Translations under genes and position numbers: made by a program
Assembly: GCA_016721505.1 (NCBI GenBank)
Contig: JADKHX010000011.1
Span: 1 to 64,000, forward strand
Reading direction: 5' to 3'
Length of the DNA stretch: 64,000 bases
DNA from: Rhodocyclaceae bacterium
GTDB lineage: Bacteria; Pseudomonadota; Gammaproteobacteria; Burkholderiales; Rhodocyclaceae
Shown: positions 9,915 through 19,335 of the stretch, piece by piece
Position numbering within the stretch: position 1 is the stretch's first letter
How the letters are laid out: each line of letters begins with the position of its first letter
The notes under the pieces: model-generated
Database searches by the model: none
The model's input: only the letters and a program-made list of their open reading frames with translations
What the model was told of the DNA's origin: nothing

Positions 9915-11365
9915 CCGGCAACGCGATTGGCGCTCACCCAGCAGCCGTGGAAGCCGGTCGGAATGTGACGCGGAATTGCGACTTGAGCGACGGGGCCGCT
10001 GGACAAATCACGCGCGTCGAAAATGTCCAAGGTTTCGCATTTGGTCGCCGCGTTGAACTGGAACGCAATGATGTATCCATGGTCTTCCGCTTGCGAGTTG
10101 TCGGCTGCGGCGAACCACGGCTCGGAGTACCAACTGTGGTCGGCGTCATCGGTCCAGGCCGAGAGCGAGGCGCCGGTTTCCAGATCATATTTACGGATGC
10201 CGGTCCACTGTAACGGCGACGTCGCATGTTGATCGGAAAGATAGCCGTAACGGGTGCGGCGACCGATGTAAGCGGAATTGCAACTGGGGAATTCGACGTT
10301 GTGCTCAGCATCCAAACATTGCTCTTGCACCCCGCCGGTTTTCAGATTCATGGTCCAGCGCCACAGCCGCGCCGTCATCACCAGTTCGGCAATGTTCTTG
10401 GCGGTGCGCGGCGCATCAATCGAGCCATCGGCGTTTTGCGCGGGCATGTAGCGGCAGCCAACCATGACGATATTGTCGCCGTCTTCCCAGGCGTTGATGG
10501 TGTGATACAAAAAGCATGGAGTGAAGTCGAACCAACGGATTTCATCGCTACGCCCGAAACGCGGAATCACACCAAGGCGGGTCGGTAGCTCGGGATGAAA
10601 ATCTATTTTGTGGCGGCCAAGTTTCATTGCTTCGTGGTCATGAAATAGCGGCAAGTCATGCAGGATGGAATAGTGTTCGGTCACCGCCATATCGTGCGGC
10701 AGGCGCGGGCCGGGCAGGGTGATCGGCACATGGTGTTTAAGCTCGCCGTCCGCGCCAAGCACGCCATAGTGCATGTAGGGTGCGACGTTGCCGTAGTCGA
10801 AAAACATTAATTCGCCGCTGATTTCATCGACCTTGGCATGCGCGGAAATCTTGCCGCCGGTGCTGGCAATCGCGCTTTGTTTGCCCAGCGTTTGTAAGGT
10901 AATCGGATCGATCTCGTAAGCATCGCCGGCCATGTACCACAGCGCCAAAACTTTGCCGGCATGGCCGACCAGATCGGTGTTGGCGGCGTCGCGCATGGGT
11001 TTATCGGTGCGGCCCATCATGGTGTCGCGAATGCCCCAATGGGTGGCAGCGCCAGCGGCATTTTCATGCCGCCAAGCGTCGGTACGCACCCAGCGGTTGC
11101 GCACGGTCAAGTGACCATTACGAAACTCGGCAGCGTGCACCATACCGTCGCCATCGAAGGGGTGATAGCGACCGTTTGGCACGAAGCGTGGGTTGGGACC
11201 GGCGCGCAAGTAAACCCCATTCAAATCGGAAGGGATACTGCCCTTGAGCAAGGGTAGGTCGGTGTATTCCGATTCGTCGGCGAGCGGCGCGAAAGGCCCG
11301 CTAAGCATCGGCCCTTGGGCTTCGCCAAACGGCGCGAAATTTTCAATCGCGGTGGGTGCATTCAT
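9896..11365 (-). CDS. Carotenoid oxygenase family protein (carotenoid/lignostilbene cleavage dioxygenase)
   Basis: A 489-residue member of the RPE65/carotenoid-cleavage family of non-haem iron oxygenases: GVYLRAGPNPRF near residue 50, YHPFDGDGMVHAAEF, DYGNVAPYMHYG, MAVTEHYSILHDLPL, and the C-terminal IPRHIPTGFHGCWV with the last iron-binding His. The four histidines and the seven-blade propeller spacing look complete. Such enzymes split a C=C bond of carotenoids or stilbenes with O2. It starts 12 bp after the M20 peptidase stop with GGAG upstream, and overlaps the following thiolase-like gene, so it is translationally linked to that gene. Whether the substrate is a lignin-derived stilbene or an apocarotenoid cannot be decided from sequence. 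Confidence 0.9.
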   Translation of the reverse strand: MNAPTAIENFAPFGEAQGPMLSGPFAPLADESEYTDLPLLKGSIPSDLNGVYLRAGPNPRFVPNGRYHPFDGDGMVHAAEFRNGHLTVRNRWVRTDAWRHENAAGAATHWGIRDTMMGRTDKPMRDAANTDLVGHAGKVLALWYMAGDAYEIDPITLQTLGKQSAIASTGGKISAHAKVDEISGELMFFDYGNVAPYMHYGVLGADGELKHHVPITLPGPRLPHDMAVTEHYSILHDLPLFHDHEAMKLGRHKIDFHPELPTRLGVIPRFGRSDEIRWFDFTPCFLYHTINAWEDGDNIVMVGCRYMPAQNADGSIDAPRTAKNIAELVMTARLWRWTMNLKTGGVQEQCLDAEHNVEFPSCNSAYIGRRTRYGYLSDQHATSPLQWTGIRKYDLETGASLSAWTDDADHSWYSEPWFAAADNSQAEDHGYIIAFQFNAATKCETLDIFDARDLSSGPVAQVAIPRHIPTGFHGCWVSANRVAGWNASA

Positions 11366-11377
11366 GGCGGGCTCCAG

Positions 11378-12868
11378 CTAGTTCGCGCTAGTGCGAATCA
11401 GATTCACATAGAAGGAAATGATCTCGCCGTAGTTGGCGATGCCGATTCGCTCATCAGTCGCATGCGGACGCTTGAGATCGTCAGGGCCGAAACGCACCGG
11501 GCAGAAATAAAACGTCGCGCTGCTGACGCGCGTGTAGTGTTTGCTATCGGTGCCGGCCATCACGAGCCCAGGTGTGATCAAGGCGCTTGGCTCGACGCCG
11601 CGGATGGCTTGGCTGATCAAGGCAAATCCTGGATTGGATTTATCAGCAGTCGGTGTCGCCTCCGTTGGCGGGTGCGAGCCACCTTCGGTCACCGTCACGT
11701 CCGGATTCGCAATCACCCGCTCAACGTGTGCCTTGACTGTGGCGATAGTGTCGCCCGGTGCCAGGCGGAAATTGACGATCGCGGTAGCTTCCGACGGCAG
11801 CACATTTTCTTTCACGCCGCCCTTGATGATGGTCGGTGCGGTGGTGGTACGTATTAAGGCGTTGGTGCTTGGCGCGCCGGATAGTTGCTTGATCACAATC
11901 GGGCCAAACAACCAGGTGTTGGCCATCACCAGTCGCGTCGCAAATGGCAGTGCCGGTGCGGTACTGCGCATGGCATCTCCGCCCGGTCCGGCGAGTGAGG
12001 CTGGCATTTGGTTGGCTTCGAGCTGAGCGATGGCGTGGCCAAGTTTGCCGACTGCTGTATGCGGCGGCGGCATCGATGAATGTCCACCTGGAGCCACTGC
12101 CCTGAGCTGCAGCGTCATGAAGCCCTTTTCCGATAGCCCGATCTGCGCAATCGGGCGGCTCGCACCCGGCACGACGCCTTCCAGGATCGCCTGACCTTCA
12201 TCGATTGAAAACAGCGCCTTGACTTTGCGCTCGCTCAGCAAATCGGCAATCGCATGCGCGCCGAGCGGGCCGCCAAGTTCTTCGTCGTGACCAAACGCGA
12301 GCAGAATCGTGCGTTTGGGCTTGAATCCTTCGGCGATCAGGCGCTCGATGCCTTCGAGCGAAGCCATCACCATTTGCTTGTTGTCGAGCGTACCGCGTCC
12401 CCAGACAAAGCCATCCGAAATTTGGCCGGAAAATGGCGGATGCGTCCACTTCTCTTCGGTGCCCGGTTCAATCGGGACGACGTCCTGATGCGCGCTTAGC
12501 AAAATCGGTGGCAGCGAATTGTCGCTGCCTTCCCACGTGTAGAGCAAGCTCGACCCAGCGACCACCTCGCGCTTCAAGGTCTTATGCACCAGCGGAAAAC
12601 TGTCTTCGATCAGCTTGTGCAAATCAGGAAAGCGATTGCCACCAGGCGGGTTGGCAAAACCGTAGGAGATGGTCGGGATTTGAACTGCAGCGGAGAGGCG
12701 TTTCGCCGCCGCGTCGAGATCTTTGATTGGCGGGAACTTGGCGCCGTCGGCCGCGGGCAGACTTGGGAGGCGTAGCGTGTTGATGATCAGAATCGCCAGC
12801 AACAGCAACAAAATTCCGCCGAGATATTTTGCCGCTTTACCTAACCAAGCCATTTCATATCCTTTCAA
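11378..12868 (-). CDS. M20 family metallopeptidase (PM20D1/carboxypeptidase-like)
   Basis: A 496-residue protein with one N-terminal membrane segment (about residues 10-33: YLGGILLLLLAILIIN), then an M20 zinc peptidase domain. Metal ligands are visible as H127 in LLSAHQDVVPI, D162 in WGRGTLDNKQ and E196/E197 in FGHDEELGG. The dimerisation domain follows, and the last part carries the final metal-binding His in GTDSKHYT. It resembles PM20D1-type N-acyl-amino-acid hydrolases. It is second in the minus-strand operon, between the amidohydrolase and carotenoid oxygenase genes. It probably hydrolyses an amide or peptide outside the cytoplasm; the substrate is unknown. Confidence 0.88.
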   Translation of the reverse strand: MKGYEMAWLGKAAKYLGGILLLLLAILIINTLRLPSLPAADGAKFPPIKDLDAAAKRLSAAVQIPTISYGFANPPGGNRFPDLHKLIEDSFPLVHKTLKREVVAGSSLLYTWEGSDNSLPPILLSAHQDVVPIEPGTEEKWTHPPFSGQISDGFVWGRGTLDNKQMVMASLEGIERLIAEGFKPKRTILLAFGHDEELGGPLGAHAIADLLSERKVKALFSIDEGQAILEGVVPGASRPIAQIGLSEKGFMTLQLRAVAPGGHSSMPPPHTAVGKLGHAIAQLEANQMPASLAGPGGDAMRSTAPALPFATRLVMANTWLFGPIVIKQLSGAPSTNALIRTTTAPTIIKGGVKENVLPSEATAIVNFRLAPGDTIATVKAHVERVIANPDVTVTEGGSHPPTEATPTADKSNPGFALISQAIRGVEPSALITPGLVMAGTDSKHYTRVSSATFYFCPVRFGPDDLKRPHATDERIGIANYGEIISFYVNLIRTSAN

Positions 12869-12901
12869 GTTCGTCGTTGGGAGCGGATTCCAACCGGCGC
12901 A

Positions 12902-14746
12902 TCAGTGTACTAGCTGGCACGCCGAAGTCACCCCTGATTCAGCCAACATGTGCGCTGCACCGCGGATGCACCGCGCAGAGTCGATGCAGGCGCTGGCGAG
13001 CTTCGGCGTCGCAAGTGTTGGCGCTGGCACACGAAGGTAAACGCGGCGTCCTTCCTTGATCGTTTCATCCACCTTGATTGTCGCGATGGTACGCGGATCA
13101 CCTTTGAGCGGATTGCGTTCGAGGATGGCGAAATCGGCCAGTTTGCCAACCTCAATTGTGCCTTTTTGAGCTTCCTCAAAATACTGCGTCGCCGCCCAGA
13201 TAGTCTGCGCTTTGAGGCCGATAAGCGGTGAAACGCGGTGTTGTTTGCCGAGCACCTGATCGGTTCGCGTGGTGCGATTCACGGTTGCTGAAAGCACCCG
13301 CATCGCATTGGGCAAAGTGACCGGTGCGTCATGGTGCGAAGTAAAAATCATGCCACGTTCCAAGGCCCAGCCGGTCGGTGAAATGTTGCTAGCGCGCTCT
13401 TGCCCGAGCACTGAATCGCGATGCCAGTCACCCCAATAGAACGTGTGTAGCGGAAAGAATGACGGAAAAATTCCCAAAGTCTTAAACGCATCGATTTGAT
13501 CGACGCGCGCGGTTTGCGCATGCACCGCAACGGCACGGCGGTCAGCCTTGCCATATTTCTTCTCGGCCAAGCTCACTGCACGAATTAGCTGATCAATCGC
13601 CGCGTCACCATTGACGTGGGTGAGCAATTGCCAGTTATTTTGGAACGCCTTGTCGACGTACCCATTCGCTTGGTCGTCACTCATCGCACCATAGCCCGCA
13701 TAGGTCTCTGGCTGGCCTTCGGGGACTTTGAAGTAGGGCGTGCTAAGCCATGCCGTCTTGCCTTGCGGCGAACCGTCAAGATTGAGCTTGGCGCCACCGA
13801 TCCGATAGTGTTGCTGATAAGTTCTCGAATTGAGTGGTCCGGACAGGGCATCCGCCGCTGTGAGGATATCGGCGTAGGCGACCACATCAATCGGCAAACC
13901 GCCTTCGCGCGCGACCGCCGCCATCACCGCCAATGGACCTTTGGTGGCGCGACCTTCTTGCGCTGTGGTGTAGCCATTGCGCGTGTAGAGATCAACCCCG
14001 GCTTTGAACAGCGCCTTGTTTTCTTCAAGGCTCATCGCCCCCATCAATTTGAATATCACCGCAAAGAAGGCGGCTTCTTCAAGCACGCCATCAGGCTCCG
14101 TGCTACCACTAACGCGACGAATCACGCCGCCGGGAGGATTCACACTTGCGGCCGTAATCCCGGCGAGCGCCAAAGCACGACTATTGAGTACGCCCAGATG
14201 CCCTGACTGATGGACGACAACAATGGGCACCTCAGTGGACACCGCATCTAGCTCTTCCCTCACTGGCGCGCGTTTCTCACGCAGTTGCGCGTCGTCATAA
14301 CCCATACCCAGCATCCAGCCGACTTTGGCGGTGAGTTGTGTGTTTTGCGCTGCCCAAAGTCGCAGGTTCGTTTGCAGCGTGGAGATATCGTTGACCGGCC
14401 CGTCCGGTGCGGGGGAGAGATTGGCAAAAGAGGCCTGAGCGCCGACATTGAAAACATGGCCGTGGGCATCAATCAAGCCGGGAATCATGGTGCGGCCTTT
14501 GAGGTCAATCAACTGGGTCTTGACACCCTTGTGCTGCATCACTGCACTCCGTTTGCCGACGGCGACAATCTTGCCGTCTCTCACCGCCACAGCTTGCGCA
14601 TTCGGTTGCTTGTCATTCACGGTGACGATATCGCCACCAAAATAGATCGCATCAGCGGGAGGTGGTGCGGCTCGTGCGGCACTCATGAGGCATGCGATTG
14701 CGATAGCAAATTGGCAAGTGCCTTGTGCGATAGGTGGTCGCTTCAT
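12902..14746 (-). CDS. Secreted amidohydrolase family protein (YtcJ-like)
   Basis: A 614-residue protein with a signal peptide (CQFAIAIACLMSAARA) followed by an Amidohydro_3/YtcJ-type domain: DAIYFGGDIVTVNDKQPNAQ, MIPGLIDAHGHVFNVG (the HxH metal site, about residues 95-97), HVNGDAAIDQLIRA, and GKLADFAILERNPLKGD near the C-terminus, a standard ending for this family. GGAGG sits upstream of the ATG at 14746. It is the first gene of the operon 14746-7110. The C-terminal 50 residues after the usual end of the domain contain four cysteines and look unlike the family. It hydrolyses a cyclic or linear amide in the periplasm; the substrate is unknown. Confidence 0.87.
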   Translation of the reverse strand: MKRPPIAQGTCQFAIAIACLMSAARAAPPPADAIYFGGDIVTVNDKQPNAQAVAVRDGKIVAVGKRSAVMQHKGVKTQLIDLKGRTMIPGLIDAHGHVFNVGAQASFANLSPAPDGPVNDISTLQTNLRLWAAQNTQLTAKVGWMLGMGYDDAQLREKRAPVREELDAVSTEVPIVVVHQSGHLGVLNSRALALAGITAASVNPPGGVIRRVSGSTEPDGVLEEAAFFAVIFKLMGAMSLEENKALFKAGVDLYTRNGYTTAQEGRATKGPLAVMAAVAREGGLPIDVVAYADILTAADALSGPLNSRTYQQHYRIGGAKLNLDGSPQGKTAWLSTPYFKVPEGQPETYAGYGAMSDDQANGYVDKAFQNNWQLLTHVNGDAAIDQLIRAVSLAEKKYGKADRRAVAVHAQTARVDQIDAFKTLGIFPSFFPLHTFYWGDWHRDSVLGQERASNISPTGWALERGMIFTSHHDAPVTLPNAMRVLSATVNRTTRTDQVLGKQHRVSPLIGLKAQTIWAATQYFEEAQKGTIEVGKLADFAILERNPLKGDPRTIATIKVDETIKEGRRVYLRVPAPTLATPKLASACIDSARCIRGAAHMLAESGVTSACQLVH

Positions 14747-14808
14747 GATGCTGCCTCCACTTCGTTGTTTGACTGATGTTAGCCGAGGTAAGGCATCTAA
14801 AGTTTGTC

Positions 14809-14831
14809 AGTTGGTGCTGGCCGCACGCCGT
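14809..14831 (+). repeat. Dispersed 23-bp bipartite motif
   Basis: Left arm AGTTGGTGCTG, centre GCCGCAC, right arm GCCGT; three centre mismatches to consensus. It lies 62 bp upstream of the amidohydrolase start on the opposite strand, in the 260-bp gap before the gene ending at 15007. Confidence 0.8.
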
Positions 14832-15006
14832 GGAGTTCCTACCGCGTCACCTTCACGATGTAACGACTGGCCGCAGCGAGTGGCCGGTGAACGGACCATC
14901 CCATGGTTAGCGCCAATTGGCAGTGCTTTCCGCCTGCGCATTAAAAGGCGTTACAACCCCAGCCTTGCAGACAATTGCAGATGGGTTTGTCGGAAAGCGA
15001 TTGACC

Positions 15007-16980
15007 CTACAAAACCATGCCGGCTGCCCGGCGTAGCGCGCCTTCGGCCGCACCAAGGTCATTCGCTCGTTTGGCCTTCCACGCCAGCGTAACTTCAGTC
15101 ATTCCGCGTAGGCGTTCATCTTCAAAAGCGTAGTCAGGTTTGGTTTTTATCAGCTCGGCCAATTTCGTCTGCACCTCGCGATATGCCGTGTCGTTGCCGT
15201 TTCTGGCGTGGATCAAACCAAGCTCAACCAGCGTCGCCGCATAGTCAGCGCCGCCCCATTTTTGGGCGGCAGCCATCAGCGTGCTTATCGCAGTTTGTAC
15301 ATTGGGGTTCTGATACACGTTGCCGCCATCGATGATAGAGCGAAGGGAGGCACCTTCCTGTTGCAAGGAGCCTGATTTGCGCGCTTTCGTTAGCCCAAGC
15401 TCAAGACTTTTTTGTGCTCCGCCAGCGTTTCCGAGCATCCGATTTGCTTCATGCTCGTAGCCGTATAAAACCGCTGCTGCCGGCCCCGAAACCGACTGCG
15501 CCATTGCTGACAACTCCTGCGCCAAGCCCGCCGCCTGCTGCATCATGCCGCGCTCAGCACGAGCTCGCACAGCGTTCAATATTCCCCTGCCGCGAGCGGC
15601 CACAACTTCCTGGCCAACACGCGAATTCGATGCCTTGCCTTTGGTTGCCTTATACGAATCATTGGCCAGCTTGAAGAACGCGTCAACGGTTTGTGGATTG
15701 ACATCTGGTCGCCGCAGCAAAATTGCCCCTATCGACGCGCCGGCAATACTTCTTTCACCCGCATCGGGAATTTCACCGACTGATTTCAGTAGCCCATCGG
15801 CCTGTTCCTGAGGCTTCTCCGCCTGGCCATGGACAATTGCCCAGGCTTCGACTTCAAGTTGAACGATGCGCAGCTGTAGCGTCAATTTCACATCGTTTGA
15901 GGCCGCACCACCCGCCACAGCGCGGCCGACAAGTTCGCGCGCGCGATCGAGTTGGCCGATTTCTGCGAGCAACATCACGAGTTCATAGGCCACCTCACGC
16001 TTGACAGCGTCGTTGGTAATTGGGTTTGCTGGGGCATCCGCTGCAGCTGCTTCGCCTGCGGCTGGTGTACCCAAAGAATCTTTTGGATCAACTGCTGAAC
16101 CAGACGCTGAACCAGACGCTGCGCCACCGCCGAAGGGGCGCTGGATTGCACCAGCTGCGGCGGCCATATCGGCTTTCATTTTTTTTGTTGCCGCCTCAAG
16201 TTTGGCGACGTCGTCCCCTGCCGCTTCCGCCGCTTCTTTTGCGGCGGCGCTGGCATTCATCGAGCTAGTGGCTGCGCTTCCTCCAGCCTCGTAACCGGTT
16301 GAGCGTCCACCAAAAAATGCGCCAACGATGGCGACCGCCGTTAACGCTGGCATGGCCCAGCGCGGCACTTTGTCCATCAAGCCTTTTTTCTTGGTAGAAA
16401 TGCCAAACTCTTTTTCGAGCTCAGCGAGAATTTCCTCCCGCATGAGGCGTTCAGCTTCCGCTTTACGCAGTTTTTCTGCCTCAGCTTTCTCGGCGCCATA
16501 CATCGCTTCAAGGCGCGCCCGCTCTTTCTTCATTATCCGTTTGCGCTCGAGAAAATCCTCTGAGAGCTTGTTAATGAACACGCCGCAACTCGGGCACTGC
16601 GTTTCAGGTGACGGAATAACTTTTGTGTCGCACGCTGGACATTCCACTTTGCCATCGGTTTGCACCGGGGCTGCCTTACGCAGCCCGAGACAGTGGGCGA
16701 TTTCCACCCTAAAACCGACTTTTTCGAACTTCTCCGCAGTTTCATCTGCGAGCTTGCGATCCACACCCGACTTCACCTTCAAGATGCGATGTTGGGTAAG
16801 TGATGTCATCAATCGTTCGACGGCCTCGGGTGGGACACCCAGCCCATCGATGGCGCGTTGAGTCAACACCGCTTTGTCCATCGACATCGGTAGCGAAACG
16901 ATCACGTCGAATTGAAAATCATCTTCACCAGCGGATTTTGCGGGCGCAGGCTGGTCATTCACCATTTCAATTTCAGGCAT
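15007..16980 (-). CDS. Zinc-ribbon, coiled-coil, single-pass membrane protein of unknown function
   Basis: 657 residues. Layout: N-terminal alpha/beta segment (about 20-95: FDVIVSLPMSMDKAVLTQRA), a four-cysteine zinc ribbon (C114, C117, C129, C132 in ECPACDTK...QCPSCG), a highly charged coiled coil (about 140-195), one membrane helix (about 209-224, WAMPALTAVAIVGAFFGG), an Ala-rich linker, and a C-terminal helical repeat region resembling TPR repeats (LAEIGQLDRARELVGRAVAGG and similar). I do not recognise a named family. It follows the cyclic-nucleotide-binding gene by 46 bp with AAGGA upstream, so the two are probably co-transcribed. The architecture suggests a membrane scaffold or sensor; no enzyme motif is visible. 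Confidence 0.8.
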   Translation of the reverse strand: MPEIEMVNDQPAPAKSAGEDDFQFDVIVSLPMSMDKAVLTQRAIDGLGVPPEAVERLMTSLTQHRILKVKSGVDRKLADETAEKFEKVGFRVEIAHCLGLRKAAPVQTDGKVECPACDTKVIPSPETQCPSCGVFINKLSEDFLERKRIMKKERARLEAMYGAEKAEAEKLRKAEAERLMREEILAELEKEFGISTKKKGLMDKVPRWAMPALTAVAIVGAFFGGRSTGYEAGGSAATSSMNASAAAKEAAEAAGDDVAKLEAATKKMKADMAAAAGAIQRPFGGGAASGSASGSAVDPKDSLGTPAAGEAAAADAPANPITNDAVKREVAYELVMLLAEIGQLDRARELVGRAVAGGAASNDVKLTLQLRIVQLEVEAWAIVHGQAEKPQEQADGLLKSVGEIPDAGERSIAGASIGAILLRRPDVNPQTVDAFFKLANDSYKATKGKASNSRVGQEVVAARGRGILNAVRARAERGMMQQAAGLAQELSAMAQSVSGPAAAVLYGYEHEANRMLGNAGGAQKSLELGLTKARKSGSLQQEGASLRSIIDGGNVYQNPNVQTAISTLMAAAQKWGGADYAATLVELGLIHARNGNDTAYREVQTKLAELIKTKPDYAFEDERLRGMTEVTLAWKAKRANDLGAAEGALRRAAGMVL

Positions 16981-17026
16981 TGGGATTCCTTGTACTTACC
17001 GCGTTTATTTGAATGAGTGTCGAATG

Positions 17027-17548
17027 CTAGAACTCGTCTTCCGCGCTGGAAACGACCCGTCCCCAATATTGCCCACCGAGCATATGCAAGTCGGTACCAC
17101 GGATGATAAATGCCAGCGTTCGTGCAATGTTTCGGACGATGTGATATCCCATTTCCGGATTCTCGTCACACCGTTTCATCAGCGCTTCAGGGTTTATCGC
17201 CAGTAGCCTCGTTTCGTCAGACACACTGCGTACCGAAGCTTCTCGAACCGCCTGATCGACGAAGGCGATCTCGCCAAACGACTGACCGACCGTCAGTGTT
17301 GCTAAAACTATTTCGCCGCCGCTCGGGTCTAACAGGTCGGTGGCGTCACCGCCTAGGCTCGTGGAATGAAAGACTTCGACTGAGCCGCTAACAACAATGT
17401 ATACCTCTCGACCTGTAGAGCCTTCGGCAAAAATAAGCTCATCTCGACCAGCCGGACGTTCGACTGCAATACTCGCGATTAACTCAGCCTGCTCCTGTGT
17501 CAAGTCAAAAAAAAGATCCGACTTTCGGATCGCATCTGGCATGGGCAC
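17027..17548 (-). CDS. Cyclic nucleotide-binding domain protein
   Basis: A 173-residue single-domain protein of the cAMP-binding fold: LFFDLTQEQAELIASIA, DELIFAEGSTGREVYIVVSG, and a phosphate-binding cassette FGEIAFVDQAVREASVRS, followed by two helices. No DNA-binding HTH and no kinase or channel domain is attached, so it is not a CRP/FNR regulator itself. The first codon is probably GTG at 17548, since AAGGAG lies 6 bp before it; the ATG two codons later is further from that site. It probably partners with the membrane zinc-ribbon protein encoded next. The ligand (cAMP, cGMP or none) cannot be told. Confidence 0.82.
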   Translation of the reverse strand: MPMPDAIRKSDLFFDLTQEQAELIASIAVERPAGRDELIFAEGSTGREVYIVVSGSVEVFHSTSLGGDATDLLDPSGGEIVLATLTVGQSFGEIAFVDQAVREASVRSVSDETRLLAINPEALMKRCDENPEMGYHIVRNIARTLAFIIRGTDLHMLGGQYWGRVVSSAEDEF

Positions 17549-17706
17549 TGGTGTCTCCTTGTTTCGTCGAAAATTAGGATACGAAAATGGTCTGGGCTTA
17601 TTGGAGTATGACGGAAGCCACAGGCGACAGTCAATCCTCGAAGTGGTTTATCGAACCATTGCGCATACGCACAAGCTTGGGCTGTGAATTTGCCGATGTT
17701 TTTTGC

Positions 17707-19335
17707 TCATGAAATCACTCGCTGAGCTGTCACCTGTGGTGAAGGCGCAGCCTCACTTTCACGATGCCGCGCTTGCCGCTGCGCCAATTTGCTCGTCTTA
17801 ACTTGTGGCAAGGGACGCTCAAATTGACCGCGCAGACACTGCGGATTGCCGCGCGCGCCACTAGCGCGATAGTCGATTAGTAATGGCGCGGTCGCCTCGG
17901 CTGCGGGAATGGCGAGCACACTGCAGAGGTAATCAAAAATTGCATCGGTGAGGTGTTCGGGCGTCAAGCCGCTGGTCGCTTTGGTTGAAGTCCACAACCA
18001 ATTGGCGAAATTTTGAAATGCTGCGAACGCGGATGGACCAGTCAGTAAGAATGGCAATGTGTTTTTGTATCGCCCTGAATTTGCAATCAAGTCCCAGTAG
18101 CGCGCAAGGCGTACGAAGGCTTGCATGGCATCGGCATTTATCGTGTTGGTTTCAATGATGGAATAGGGCGGTGCTGGTTCGTACTTCATTTGAAACGATT
18201 CAGTGTGGCGCACGATAGGCGTGCCGCGCAGACGCTTCAATATCCCAAGTTGAATTTCGTGTGGCGCGAGCTTATGCAGCCGGTCAAAACCGAGTGCAAA
18301 ACTTTCCAACGTCTCACCGGGCAAACCGAAAATCAAATCGGTATGCAAATGGGCATGACTATGTTCGACCAGCCAACGTACATTGGCTTCAGTCTTTACA
18401 TTATCTTGGCGACGCGAAATGGTGTGCTGCACTTGTTCGTCGAAACTTTGAATGCCGATTTCAAACTGCAAGACAGCTTCCGGGAATTGAGCAATCAAGT
18501 CCTTCAATCGATCAGGCAAATGATCGGGAATAACTTCAAAGTGCAGGAACAATTCGGGGCTTAGGTCGGCACTTAGACGTTTAAGGAAAAATTCCAGAAT
18601 GCGTGCCGATGCGTCAATCTTTAAATTAAACGTGCGGTCAACAAATTTGAAATTGCGCGCGCCGCGGTGGTACAAGCCGTCAAGCTCATTGAGAAACTGG
18701 TCAAGATCAAACGCCCATGCAGTTTTGTCCAGCGAACTTAAACAAAACTCGCACTTGAACGGGCAGCCACGGGAGGCTTCAACGTAAAGCAGGCGATGCG
18801 CTAAGTCGTCGCTGGTGTATTCGGCATAGGGCATGACGATTTCACTCAACGCCGGTTGTTCGCCAACATGGACTTTCATCAGCGGTCTTGGACCGTGAAT
18901 CAAACTACGACACAGTTTGGCAAAGCTCACATCGCCCCAGCCGGTAATTAAGTAGTCGGCGAGCCTGACGATCTCCTGTTCGACATATTCGTAACTCACT
19001 TCCGGCCCACCGAGAATGACTACGACTGATGGTCGCAATCGCTTCAGGTGACGGACGACTTCGGTTGTCGCCGAGACGTTCCAGATATAAACGCCGAGGC
19101 CGATGATTTGTACTTCCGCACCGTCCGCACCATCCGCACTATCCGCCTCGCCGAGTTCGCTCAGCAATGCCTGCGCAATTTCTTCCGTGGCTTTGCCAAT
19201 CGTGAATTCCCGCAACACCGATTGCGTGCGCAAGTCCTCGCCACCGTAACGCGCCATATTGGCCAGCAAATAGCGCAGGCCGAGTGACGCGTGAATGTAT
19301 TTGGCATTCAGGGTGGCGAGAACAATTTTTGTCAT
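17707..19335 (-). CDS. B12-binding domain radical SAM protein (DUF4080 type)
   Basis: 542 residues from the ATG at 19335. N-terminal cobalamin-binding-like Rossmann domain (MTKIVLATLNAKYIHASLGL ... VVVILGGPEVSYEY), then a radical SAM core with the CxxxCxxC cluster C191, C195, C198 in RGCPFKCEFC, QFEIGIQSFDEQV and DLIFGLPGET, then a C-terminal region of the DUF4080 kind. These are class B radical SAM enzymes, many of them methyltransferases; the substrate of this subfamily is not known to me. The start overlaps the stop of the upstream enoyl-CoA hydratase gene (TGATG), so it is translationally coupled to that gene. Confidence 0.88.
   Translation of the reverse strand: MTKIVLATLNAKYIHASLGLRYLLANMARYGGEDLRTQSVLREFTIGKATEEIAQALLSELGEADSADGADGAEVQIIGLGVYIWNVSATTEVVRHLKRLRPSVVVILGGPEVSYEYVEQEIVRLADYLITGWGDVSFAKLCRSLIHGPRPLMKVHVGEQPALSEIVMPYAEYTSDDLAHRLLYVEASRGCPFKCEFCLSSLDKTAWAFDLDQFLNELDGLYHRGARNFKFVDRTFNLKIDASARILEFFLKRLSADLSPELFLHFEVIPDHLPDRLKDLIAQFPEAVLQFEIGIQSFDEQVQHTISRRQDNVKTEANVRWLVEHSHAHLHTDLIFGLPGETLESFALGFDRLHKLAPHEIQLGILKRLRGTPIVRHTESFQMKYEPAPPYSIIETNTINADAMQAFVRLARYWDLIANSGRYKNTLPFLLTGPSAFAAFQNFANWLWTSTKATSGLTPEHLTDAIFDYLCSVLAIPAAEATAPLLIDYRASGARGNPQCLRGQFERPLPQVKTSKLAQRQARHRESEAAPSPQVTAQRVIS

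Noticed and set aside
11315..11857. A 180-codon open frame on the plus strand
   Set aside because: It is antisense to the M20 peptidase and carotenoid oxygenase genes, with no start signal or family likeness.
11861..11882. GTTGGTGCTTGGCGCGCCG, similar to the dispersed motif
   Set aside because: The left arm is broken, the spacing is wrong, and the M20 protein sequence (SGAPSTNAL) explains it.
13013..13037. AAGTGTTGGCGCTGGCACAC, similar to the dispersed motif
   Set aside because: It needs an insertion and several mismatches; inside the amidohydrolase gene it may be chance. A very old copy cannot be excluded.
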